A DNA stretch of 64,000 nt, taken from positions 124,001 through 188,000 of the forward strand of contig NZ_CABHMS010000008.1 in NCBI RefSeq assembly GCF_902167635.1. The letters are read 5' to 3'. This stretch comes from Chitinophaga vietnamensis (GTDB lineage: Bacteria > Bacteroidota > Bacteroidia > Chitinophagales > Chitinophagaceae). A program made the translations under genes and the position numbers. A model generated the notes under the pieces. It saw only the letters and a program-made list of their open reading frames with translations, was not told the origin of the DNA and ran no database searches. Shown here piece after piece: positions 25,490 to 32,289 of this stretch. Position 1 is the first letter of the stretch. Each line of letters begins with the position of its first letter.

Positions 25490-25548
25490 CTGTTGCTCTA
25501 TCCATTGAGCTACGCCGAAGCGGAAGGACTCGAACCTTCAACACACAG
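25490..25548 (-). ncRNA. Circularly permuted tRNA-like element (Y RNA-like mimic)
   Basis: Read on the minus strand, the order is CTGT, a 5-bp T-arm (GAAGG-TTCGAGT-CCTTC with canonical T-loop), a 3-bp mini acceptor stem capped by a tetraloop (CGC-TTCG-GCG), the TA linker, a D-arm (GCTC-AATGGATA-GAGC), then ACAG, which pairs with the initial CTGT in the place of the anticodon stem. The T-arm thus precedes the D-arm, the acceptor end is closed, and no CCA end can form, so it cannot be charged. Bacterial YrlA-type Y RNAs are known to mimic tRNA and to sit in RNA-repair loci. The full transcript limits are unknown; flanking sequence from about 25420 to 25640 may belong to it (outer pairing CGCCAT with ATGGCG is possible). 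Confidence 0.7.
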
Positions 25549-25677
25549 ATAATACAAGGATGCGTCTTCGTTGCAACAGCATACGGTGTTTATGGCGCCG
25601 CACTATGGGGTGTTGTGAAACCCTCATCCGGTTTGCATTGCGATCACTCTCCAGGCTTCCAAACAGGAAGATCTTTA

Positions 25678-25753
25678 TGGTTGGCCTGGCCGGATTTGAA
25701 CCGGCGCTCCACTGCGTATAAGGCAGCTGCGCTCACCACTGCGCCACAGGCCA
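25678..25753 (-). tRNA. tRNA with anticodon TAT (Ile, AUA-reading)
   Basis: A 73-nt cloverleaf plus encoded CCA. The acceptor TGGCCTG pairs with CAGGCCA, the D-stem is GCGC/GCGC, the anticodon stem is GCTGC/GCAGT with loop CTTATAC (anticodon TAT), the T-arm is GCCGG-TTCAAAT-CCGGC, the discriminator is A, and CCA follows. All helices pair. Bacteria normally read AUA with a CAU tRNA modified to lysidine, so a UAU anticodon is unusual. The encoded CCA also contrasts with tRNA-Asn and tRNA-Gly in this window. It may have come by transfer or belong with the adjacent tRNA mimic. Confidence 0.88.
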
Positions 25754-25769
25754 CGATAGGTATAGGCAT

Positions 25770-25801
25770 AAAAAAACCGGCCATAACTAAACGACCGGTT
25801 T
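25770..25801 (-). terminator. Terminator on the minus strand, possible end of a small RNA
   Basis: AAACCGG (25774-25780) pairs with CCGGTTT (25795-25801) around a 14-nt loop; on the minus strand seven T follow. It lies 17 bp upstream of tRNA-Ile, so it must end an upstream transcript. The preceding ~80 nt on the minus strand contain two small hairpins (CAAC/GTTG and CACGT/ACGTG) and no ORF, which suggests a short non-coding RNA. Confidence 0.6.
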
Positions 25802-25934
25802 CAATTTTCACGTAGCTATTACACGTGTTGACAACAAGGTCGTTGATGCAGGTATACAGTTGTCCATCTGCTACCGCCAATAAATGATGTATGTATCAAT
25901 TGTTTGATCATTTGCAATGTTTTAAAATAAAAAA

Positions 25935-25956
25935 GCCCCGCAATTGCTTGCGGGGC
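25935..25956 (-). terminator. Strong terminator on the minus strand
   Basis: A 9-bp stem GCCCCGCAA/TTGCGGGGC with loop GCAA is followed by six T on the minus strand. It ends the short unit that holds the 32-codon ORF at 25981-26079. Confidence 0.88.
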
Positions 25957-25980
25957 CTGTGTTATATTGAATCAGTTATT

Positions 25981-26079
25981 TTACTGTTCTGCATCATAAC
26001 ATGCACCGCAACGGCTGGTGAAACTGGGTGTCCAGCTAAACAGGCTTGTGTGTTTTATATTTCTTTCGTTGCGTATCAT
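25981..26079 (-). CDS. Possible 32-residue peptide
   Basis: An ATG-initiated ORF of 32 codons with two Cys near the end (SRCGACYDAEQ at the C-terminus) and a basic N-terminus (MIRNERNIKH). It is bounded by a good promoter (26100-26132) and a strong terminator, with only 24 bp between its stop and the terminator stem. Such compact units usually encode either a small protein or a regulatory RNA. I do not recognise the peptide, and no signal peptide or membrane helix is seen. If it is not translated, the unit is a small RNA of about 155 nt. Confidence 0.4.
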   Translation of the reverse strand: MIRNERNIKHTSLFSWTPSFTSRCGACYDAEQ

Positions 26080-26099
26080 GTGTAATTTTTTTGACGGTG

Positions 26100-26132
26100 C
26101 AAAGATGGAGATATTTTTTTGATTATTCCAAA
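26100..26132 (-). promoter_or_regulatory. Promoter of the small minus-strand unit
   Basis: On the minus strand TTTG (26132-26129), 21 bp, then CATCTTTG (26107-26100), which fits TAnnTTTG at seven of eight positions. It is 20 bp upstream of the short ORF. Confidence 0.55.
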
Positions 26133-26203
26133 TAATAATAAAAAAATCTGACAATACCCCAATCAGGTAGATAATTGGTTTTTAGAAAATGAGCAGTTAA
26201 TTC

Positions 26204-26211
26204 TATATTTG
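26204..26211 (+). promoter_or_regulatory. -7 box of the MazG-helicase unit
   Basis: TATATTTG is a perfect TAnnTTTG box, 36 bp before the chosen ATG at 26248. Its position also argues against the alternative TTG start at 26209, which would lie inside the promoter. Confidence 0.55.
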
Positions 26212-26247
26212 TTAGTAGTAGCATTACATAAATCCAGCGATTCTGTT

Positions 26248-26586
26248 ATGTCTGACCTTGATGTAATAATTAAAGCCTTAATCCACTTCCGTGATGAGCG
26301 CCATTGGGAGCAATTCCATGACTCCAAAAATCTGGCAGCCGCCATTTCTATTGAAGCAGCTGAATTAAATGAACTTTTTCTTTGGAAAGATATTGCCGCT
26401 TCCGAGCAGGTCGACAAGGAGAGATTAAAAGAAGAGCTGGCAGATATTTTTGCCTTTTGTTTTCTGTTGGCCGATAAGCACAAATTAGATGTGAAGGAGA
26501 TCGTACTCGAGAAGATAAAGAAGAACGGGGAAAAATATCCTGTTCACAAAGCGAAAGGGTCAGCCAAAAAATATAATGAATTATAA
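26248..26586 (+). CDS. MazG-like nucleotide pyrophosphohydrolase
   Basis: 112 residues from the ATG at 26248. It is an all-alpha MazG-like fold with the metal-binding motif EAAELNELFLW (ExxxL-E pattern, about residues 38-48) and the second acidic pair in EELADIFAFCFLLADK (about 65-80, ExxD type). The basic C-terminus ends PVHKAKGSAKKYNEL, which is common in this subfamily. It hydrolyses (d)NTPs to monophosphates and may deplete or clean the nucleotide pool. It lies 27 bp before the nuclease-helicase gene and shares its promoter, which suggests a two-gene unit. MazG-family enzymes are found in many phage-defence loci. Confidence 0.88.
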   Translation: MSDLDVIIKALIHFRDERHWEQFHDSKNLAAAISIEAAELNELFLWKDIAASEQVDKERLKEELADIFAFCFLLADKHKLDVKEIVLEKIKKNGEKYPVHKAKGSAKKYNEL

Positions 26587-26613
26587 GCCTCAACCCGCAT
26601 TTGACTTCCCTAT

Positions 26614-28509
26614 ATGATTATTTACCAGAAAAGTAAGCAGGACTTTATTGAAGATTTATCCTCCAATGATATCCATAATATCATTGCCGCAGCCATCAAA
26701 CAGAAAACCGGCAAAAATACCGGACAAGGAGAATTGAGCTCCTTCGAGACCTCATTACAGAAAATGGGAATAGTACTTAGCCATAAGGACATTCCGAATG
26801 ATTGTCTGGTTGCGATAGAATACCATTTCCCATTAACCTCGAAGCGGGCTGATTTCATTATTACCGGTACGGACGGGCAGCGCGAAGCTATCGTAATTAT
26901 TGAATTGAAAGGATGGAAAAGTGCAACACTTACCACCCAGGACGGAATGGTAAACACACAATTCAAACATGGGTTTAAAAATACCTGGCATCCAGCTTAT
27001 CAGGCATGGTCGTATGCCTCATTGCTCAAGCACTTTAATGCAGTAATTGAAGAAGAGGAAATTCATGTGAAGCCATGTGCGTATTTATATAACTATTCAA
27101 AAGATGACACCATTACGAATGTTATCTATAAGAATTATTTAGATAAAGCGCCTGTGTTTTTAAGATCAGATGCCGCTGAATTACGAGCTTTTATTTGCCA
27201 ATTCATTAAACAAAAAGAAAGTGCAAATATACTTGCCCGACTGGAGAAGAGTGATATGCGACCAGGAAGAGGGCTTATGGATTGTATTGCTGACGTAATG
27301 GATGGCAGGGATGATCTGGTACTTATCGATGATCAGAAAGAAGTGTATGAGATAGCGATGGAACTTGCACGTAACTCGCACGTTGCGAATAAAAATGTGC
27401 TGATTGTAGAAGGAGGCCCAGGCACAGGAAAATCGCTTGTAGCAATTAAATTGTTGGCAGGACTGATTTCGAATGGACTGGCTGCAAAGTACGTTACAAA
27501 AACTCAGGCGCCAAGGAATGTGTATTTCAGCAAATTGAGCGGCGTAAAGCCAATGACCGAACTAAGAAATCTCTTTGTTGGTTCAGGGGCATTTACAACG
27601 GCTACGTCAAATAGCATCCCTGTTCTTATCATTGACGAAGCCCACCGGTTGACAGAAAAAAGTGGACCATATCGAAATGGTACAAATCAGGTTAAAGAGC
27701 TTATTGACACTGCTTTGTGTCCCATCTTCTTCATCGATGAAGATCAGACGGTACATATGGATGATTATGCGACTATTGAAGTAATTAAAGATATCGCGAC
27801 CGCTGCAGGGGCTAATATACACTGTGTTGAGCTTGCATCCCAATTCCGTTGTGGGGGATCTGATGGCTATTTGGCTTGGATCGACCAGCTATTACAGATC
27901 AGGGAAACCGCCAATATTTCATTTGATGGCGCAGCATATAACTACGATTTCAGAGTAATTGATACACCGAACGAGTTATACGACATCATCTACGAGAAGA
28001 ATAAAGTGAATAATAAAGCTCGTTTGGTAGCAGGTTATTGTTGGAATTGGGACAGCAGAAGAAATGAGAATATCTATGATATTACTATTCCGGAACATAA
28101 CTTTAAGATGAAGTGGAATTTTCAAAACTATAATGCAGCCTGGATCATTGATCCCAACTCTATTAGTGAGGTAGGATGTATACATACAAGTCAGGGGTTG
28201 GATGTAGATTATATCGGAGTTATCATAGGTAAAGACATGATAGTGGAGAATGGTCAGGTAAAAGTGGACCCATCCAAACGAGCAAAGGACGATAAATCTA
28301 TCCGGGGGTATAAGAAAATGCTGGCAGAAAAGCCAGAAGAAGCAAAGAAGAAGATTCGGGCAATCATTAAAAATACTTACAGGACATTAATGACAAGGGG
28401 AATGAGAGGCTGCTATGTATATTGCGAAGATAAAGAACTGGAAAAATATTTCAAGGAAGCATTGGCAATATCAGCAGCACAGATGTATGTCGCGCAGCCC
28501 GGTAAGTGA
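26614..28509 (+). CDS. DUF2075/Schlafen-like SF1 helicase with N-terminal nuclease domain
   Basis: 631 residues. The N-terminal ~200 residues hold a PD-(D/E)xK-like core: Glu69, Asp80 in KRADFIITG and Glu97-x-Lys99 in IIELKGW. The helicase part has Walker A GGPGTGKS (267-274), Walker B IIDEAHR (339-345), FFIDEDQTV (372-380), ASQFRCGGSDGYLAWID (409-425), motif V HTSQGLDVDYIGVIIG and motif VI TLMTRGMRGCYVYCED. This matches the DUF2075 family, also called Schlafen group-3 helicase. It would act on nucleic acid in the cytoplasm. All helicase motifs are intact. With the upstream MazG gene it forms a probable anti-phage or stress pair; the role is inferred from domains and context. Confidence 0.88.
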   Translation: MIIYQKSKQDFIEDLSSNDIHNIIAAAIKQKTGKNTGQGELSSFETSLQKMGIVLSHKDIPNDCLVAIEYHFPLTSKRADFIITGTDGQREAIVIIELKGWKSATLTTQDGMVNTQFKHGFKNTWHPAYQAWSYASLLKHFNAVIEEEEIHVKPCAYLYNYSKDDTITNVIYKNYLDKAPVFLRSDAAELRAFICQFIKQKESANILARLEKSDMRPGRGLMDCIADVMDGRDDLVLIDDQKEVYEIAMELARNSHVANKNVLIVEGGPGTGKSLVAIKLLAGLISNGLAAKYVTKTQAPRNVYFSKLSGVKPMTELRNLFVGSGAFTTATSNSIPVLIIDEAHRLTEKSGPYRNGTNQVKELIDTALCPIFFIDEDQTVHMDDYATIEVIKDIATAAGANIHCVELASQFRCGGSDGYLAWIDQLLQIRETANISFDGAAYNYDFRVIDTPNELYDIIYEKNKVNNKARLVAGYCWNWDSRRNENIYDITIPEHNFKMKWNFQNYNAAWIIDPNSISEVGCIHTSQGLDVDYIGVIIGKDMIVENGQVKVDPSKRAKDDKSIRGYKKMLAEKPEEAKKKIRAIIKNTYRTLMTRGMRGCYVYCEDKELEKYFKEALAISAAQMYVAQPGK

Positions 28510-28598
28510 CACGGATTACCAACCTCAACCACTCTACCTCTCCCCAAAAAACCTTAACTTTCAACCTCCATTGCGTTGACGATTAAAAATTTTAACCC

Positions 28599-28874
28599 AT
28601 GAACATCTACAAAACCATACAACACCCCGAAGGCTACGATCCGGCGCCGCTGTATGAAGTCCGGGAAAATCTGGTGTATCCTACTATTTATCATGCCAAC
28701 GGGTCCAGTGCCCATCCCTGGTTCGAGATAAGGGAAGATAAGATTTACACAACAGCTTATCATCCGCAAGGGCGCAGCGTTTTCCCCTGGTTTGAGATTG
28801 CCGGGGTAAATGTAAAAACATCGGTGCATCATCCACAAGGCAAAAATGGGGTGCCCTGGTTCCAGATACAGTAG
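28599..28874 (+). CDS. Small four-repeat protein of unknown function
   Basis: 91 residues made of about four copies of a ~23-residue unit with the pattern (I/V)xxTxxHPxGxxxxPWFEI: YKTIQHPEG…PLYEV, YPTIYHANG…PWFEI, YTTAYHPQG…PWFEI and KTSVHHPQG…PWFQI. Each unit could form two beta strands, giving a small beta sheet or propeller-like fold. There is no signal peptide, so it is probably cytoplasmic. I do not recognise the family. Its stop codon directly abuts the stop of the convergent ABC transporter, with no intergenic base. Confidence 0.7.
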   Translation: MNIYKTIQHPEGYDPAPLYEVRENLVYPTIYHANGSSAHPWFEIREDKIYTTAYHPQGRSVFPWFEIAGVNVKTSVHHPQGKNGVPWFQIQ

Positions 28875-30704
28875 TTATTTGTAACCAGCGGCTTGTAATG
28901 TGAATAGTTCTGCATAGCGGCCTTTCTTTTCCAGCAATTCATCGTGGCTGCCGATTTCTATGAGCTGGCCTTTCTCTAATACGAGGATGCGGTTTGCCAT
29001 GCGTACCGTAGAAAAACGGTGAGAGATAAGTACTGCCGTTTTATTTTTTGTGAGATCAGCGAAGCGAAGGAACACATTATATTCAGCGCGGGCATCCAAC
29101 GCGGAGGTGGGCTCATCGAGGATAAGCAATTGTGCATTTTTCATATAGGCGCGTGCCAGCGCGATCTTCTGCCATTCGCCGCCAGATAGCTCTATACCTT
29201 GATGGAAGCGGCGTCCGAGCATCTGCTCATACCCCAGTGGCATTTTTTCTATCAAAGGCGCTGCCAGGCTCTGTTTGGCGGCATCGTCAATGAGCGACTG
29301 GTTGCCGGCTTCCGAGATATTACCTACTGCAATATTTTGTGATACCGTCATTTGATAACGTTGGTAGTCCTGGAAGATTACGCCCACCTGTGTACGTAAT
29401 TCCTTGAGATCATATTCGCGGAGGTCAACGCCATCCAGCAGGATGCGCCCCTCCACCGGATCATAGAGGCGGCTGAGCAGCTTTACCAGCGTGGTTTTGC
29501 CGGCGCCGTTCTCTCCTACCAGCGCCAGCTTTTCGCCTGCATGTAGCGTGAAGTTGAGATGCCTGATTGCCCATTTTTCTGCATTCAGATATTTAAAGCC
29601 CACATTTTCAAATGTGAAGCCTTCGCGGATCGGATGGGGGAAAGGCTTTGGCTGCGGTGGCGCCACCATCTTGGGTTGTATCTCAAAAAAATCGAAAAGG
29701 TCACGCAGGTACAACGCGCCTTGAGTAACACTGGAAAAACGTATCAGTATGCCCTGAAAAGTGACCCGCAACTGCCGGAAAGAGCCCGCCAGGAATGTAA
29801 GATCACCGATAGACTGATGCCCGTTGATCGTACGCAAAATGATGATCACATAGGCCGCATAATAGCCTGCGCTGCCCAACAGTGCAAAGAAAGAACCCCA
29901 GTAGGCATGTTGTACCTCCAGGTTTTTCTTGTCTGTATAAAATTTATCAGAGATGTTTTTAAAGCGGCCGATCAGGAACTTCGACAGGTCAAACACTTTC
30001 ACCTCTTTAGCTGTTTCATCGCTGGCGCCGAGGTAACGGATATAGTCAAGCTCGCGCCGGTCGGAGGTTTGGCCCCAGGTAAGCTTGTAGTATTTATCAT
30101 TGAAGCGCGACTCATTCAGGAAGGCGGGTATCACTGCCACCAACAGCAACACAATGAGCCAGGGATTGAATACAATCAGGCCCGCCGCCAGGAATCCCAT
30201 GGTGATGAGGTCTTGCACCTGGCTCAACACCTGCGACAACAAAATGGTCCTGCCCACTGTTTGCTGGCGTGCCCTTTCCAGCTTATCATAAAATTCAGCA
30301 TCTTCAAACTGGTCAAGATCCAGTATGGCAGCATGTTCCATGATCCGGATAGAGGTGTGGTTGGCGAAGAGATCGCCGAGAAGGCTGTCCATTAAAGAGA
30401 TCGCACGACTGAGGGCATCAGAAAGGATTGCCAACACAAATTCCGCGACTACCAGCTGCCATAACCTGGTAGTATCATGATCGCCGCCTTTGCTCAGGTG
30501 CACCACCTGGTCGATGATCAGTTTGCCGACATACAGCAATGCCAGTGGCATCGCGGATTGCGCCACACGTAAGATCGTGTTGGCGATGGTCAGTCCGGGG
30601 CTGGTTTCCCATACCATCCTGAAAAATGCAGGAAGATTACGTAATGCCGCCAGCCTCTCTTTAAAAGATAATTTCTGTTGGTCTTTTCGCCTATGAGCGC
30701 TCAT
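28875..30704 (-). CDS. ABC exporter, fused membrane and ATPase domains
   Basis: 609 residues. The N-terminal ~330 residues have six hydrophobic helices (for example TILRVAQSAMPLALLYVGKL and LITMGFLAAGLIVFNPWLIV). The ATPase has Walker A GENGAGKTT, Q-loop VIFQDYQRYQM, signature LSGGEWQKIALARA, Walker B LLILDEPTSALD and switch His in LISHRFSTV. This is a type IV exporter half-transporter (MsbA/LmrA-like) that works as a dimer. The substrate could be lipid, peptide or drug. It is monocistronic and convergent with the repeat-protein gene. Confidence 0.92.
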   Translation of the reverse strand: MSAHRRKDQQKLSFKERLAALRNLPAFFRMVWETSPGLTIANTILRVAQSAMPLALLYVGKLIIDQVVHLSKGGDHDTTRLWQLVVAEFVLAILSDALSRAISLMDSLLGDLFANHTSIRIMEHAAILDLDQFEDAEFYDKLERARQQTVGRTILLSQVLSQVQDLITMGFLAAGLIVFNPWLIVLLLVAVIPAFLNESRFNDKYYKLTWGQTSDRRELDYIRYLGASDETAKEVKVFDLSKFLIGRFKNISDKFYTDKKNLEVQHAYWGSFFALLGSAGYYAAYVIIILRTINGHQSIGDLTFLAGSFRQLRVTFQGILIRFSSVTQGALYLRDLFDFFEIQPKMVAPPQPKPFPHPIREGFTFENVGFKYLNAEKWAIRHLNFTLHAGEKLALVGENGAGKTTLVKLLSRLYDPVEGRILLDGVDLREYDLKELRTQVGVIFQDYQRYQMTVSQNIAVGNISEAGNQSLIDDAAKQSLAAPLIEKMPLGYEQMLGRRFHQGIELSGGEWQKIALARAYMKNAQLLILDEPTSALDARAEYNVFLRFADLTKNKTAVLISHRFSTVRMANRILVLEKGQLIEIGSHDELLEKKGRYAELFTLQAAGYK

Positions 30705-30710
30705 GCAATG

Positions 30711-30796
30711 AAATTACGAATTACGGATTAAGAATTACGGATTTGTGAGGAGATGATCATCTCCTCACGTAATTCTTAATCCGTAATTCGTAATTT
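30711..30796. repeat. Long intergenic stem-loop with TTACGGATT motifs
   Basis: The outer arms (30711-30739 and 30768-30796) are complementary over 29 bp, and the centre is a second palindrome, GTGAGGAGAT-GATC-ATCTCCTCAC (30745-30768), with a 5-bp insertion GATTT on the left. The arms repeat AATTACGGATT. It starts 7 bp upstream of the ABC gene start and shares its core motif with 7787-7857. It may be a dispersed palindromic element. Confidence 0.75.
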
Positions 30797-30823
30797 TAGC
30801 CCCGATTGTCACACAAAAACAGG

Positions 30824-30940
30824 ATGCAGACCATGACTATCTTCTTTATTATCATTACAGTATTAGTAATATTACTGGTAACAGGCGCTGTTACCGCTAT
30901 CAATTTGCAGGCAAAGGAATGGCAGGCCAATAACGAATAG
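30824..30940 (+). CDS. Small single-pass membrane protein
   Basis: 38 residues: one hydrophobic helix (FFIIITVLVILLVTGAV, about 7-23) followed by a polar tail (NLQAKEWQANNE). The ATG follows AGG, a plausible ribosome-binding sequence. A second in-frame ATG is three codons on. It is a candidate membrane microprotein of unknown function. It lies 80 bp upstream of the GT87-like gene on the same strand. Confidence 0.5.
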   Translation: MQTMTIFFIIITVLVILLVTGAVTAINLQAKEWQANNE

Positions 30941-31020
30941 CCGCTGCACATAGGGGGAAATAGCTCACAGCGGCGTTATTATGCGTACTGTAGCGAATTA
31001 ATAAATAGAAATCTATCGTA

Positions 31021-32229
31021 ATGCGTGAAAAAAGAAATGTGCTGACTTACTTAGGTGAGAAGGAGTGGTTGATACTTTTCCTGTGGTTCGGCCTGGCCTT
31101 TATAGGCACGATCACGGAGATCGGCCGGGGCAACATGAATAACTATTACATCTTCAAGCAGGTATTTTTTCACGTCATCCATCAGCAACCCCTGTACGTA
31201 GAATATCCCAAAGAGTATTTTGATATCAACCATTACGGTCCTGTTTTTAGTTTCGTGATCGCGCCTTTCGCGGGTCTCGATGACCGTATCGGTTCTCTCC
31301 TGTTTGCGCTCGCCGGCGCGGCCGCTATGTATTACGCCATCCGGCAACTGCCGATCACAAGAGTGCAACAAAACATTGTGATGCTCTTTTGCAGCCAGGA
31401 ACTCATGGGCGCCAGCGGCTGGTTCCAGTTCAATCAGTTCAGTTGCGCGTTGATCATGCTCACCTTTACTTCTATCCTGAAAGGGAAGGATTTCTGGGCG
31501 GCCTTCTGCATTGTAATAGGCACGCTGGTGAAGATATACGGCATCGTGGGATTGGGCTTCATCTTCTTCAGCCGTAACCCGAAACGCTTTATAGCAGGGC
31601 TTTTCATATGGGGAGCCATTCTGTTCGCCTTGCCGATGATCATCTCCTCTCCTGCTTATATTATACAAACATATGTGGATTGGTATGTGGAATTGGTGCA
31701 TAAGAATGCGCAGAATCAAACTACCACTTTCCAGGACCTTTCCGCCGGCGGCTTTATCAAACGGGTGTTTCACATGCCCTGGCTCAGCAACACCTTTGTG
31801 CTGATACCACTGGCCTTGCTGTATGCATCGCAGTACCTGCTGCTGAAATACCGTTATAATTCGCGCTACCGCCTCTACCTGCTCTGCACTACGCTGATGT
31901 TCCCTGTACTGGCGAGCACCAGCTCAGAATCGCCCACTTATATCATCGCTATACCTGCGATCTGCATCTGGTACGTCATGCAAAATATCAAGTGGTGGCA
32001 TCATGTATTCATTGTACTGGCGATACTCTTGGTGAGCTTCTCCCATTCAGATATCCTCACACCCTGGTTCAGACATAATGTGGCGGTGCCTTATGCAGTG
32101 AAAGCTTTTCCGTGCCTGGTGTTATACCTGATCATTATTTACCAGATATGGACAAGACAATTTCTGTTGCTCCGTACACCGCCGTCATCGGCCATGGCGC
32201 CGAAAATGGAACCTGCTGCGCATTTATAA
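31021..32229 (+). CDS. GT87-like (DUF2029) membrane mannosyltransferase
   Basis: 402 residues with about 9-10 hydrophobic helices. The first extracytoplasmic loop carries NNYYIFKQVFFHVIHQQPLY and YFDINHYGPVFSFVIAPFA, the pattern of the GT-C GT87/DUF2029 family (an acidic residue, then a YGPVF stretch). This family uses polyprenyl-phosphate mannose as donor in other bacteria. The acceptor here is unknown. It precedes the GH92 mannosidase on the same strand by 60 bp, so the two may be co-expressed, although one would build and the other trim mannosides. Confidence 0.8.
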   Translation: MREKRNVLTYLGEKEWLILFLWFGLAFIGTITEIGRGNMNNYYIFKQVFFHVIHQQPLYVEYPKEYFDINHYGPVFSFVIAPFAGLDDRIGSLLFALAGAAAMYYAIRQLPITRVQQNIVMLFCSQELMGASGWFQFNQFSCALIMLTFTSILKGKDFWAAFCIVIGTLVKIYGIVGLGFIFFSRNPKRFIAGLFIWGAILFALPMIISSPAYIIQTYVDWYVELVHKNAQNQTTTFQDLSAGGFIKRVFHMPWLSNTFVLIPLALLYASQYLLLKYRYNSRYRLYLLCTTLMFPVLASTSSESPTYIIAIPAICIWYVMQNIKWWHHVFIVLAILLVSFSHSDILTPWFRHNVAVPYAVKAFPCLVLYLIIIYQIWTRQFLLLRTPPSSAMAPKMEPAAHL

Positions 32230-32289
32230 AATTTAGCAAGATTTTGTAAGAATCAGCTCGTATCTTGCCTTTTTTAAAGGTTTTTGATT

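Noticed and set aside
25490-25548. Reading the T-arm and D-arm as halves of two broken tRNA genes
   Set aside because: The tetraloop-capped link between the arms and the pairing of CTGT with ACAG fit one folded element better than two unrelated remnants, though this is not excluded.
25441-25880. Frames of 124 (plus) and 78 (minus) codons
   Set aside because: They cross tRNA-Ile and the tRNA mimic and arise from structured RNA sequence.
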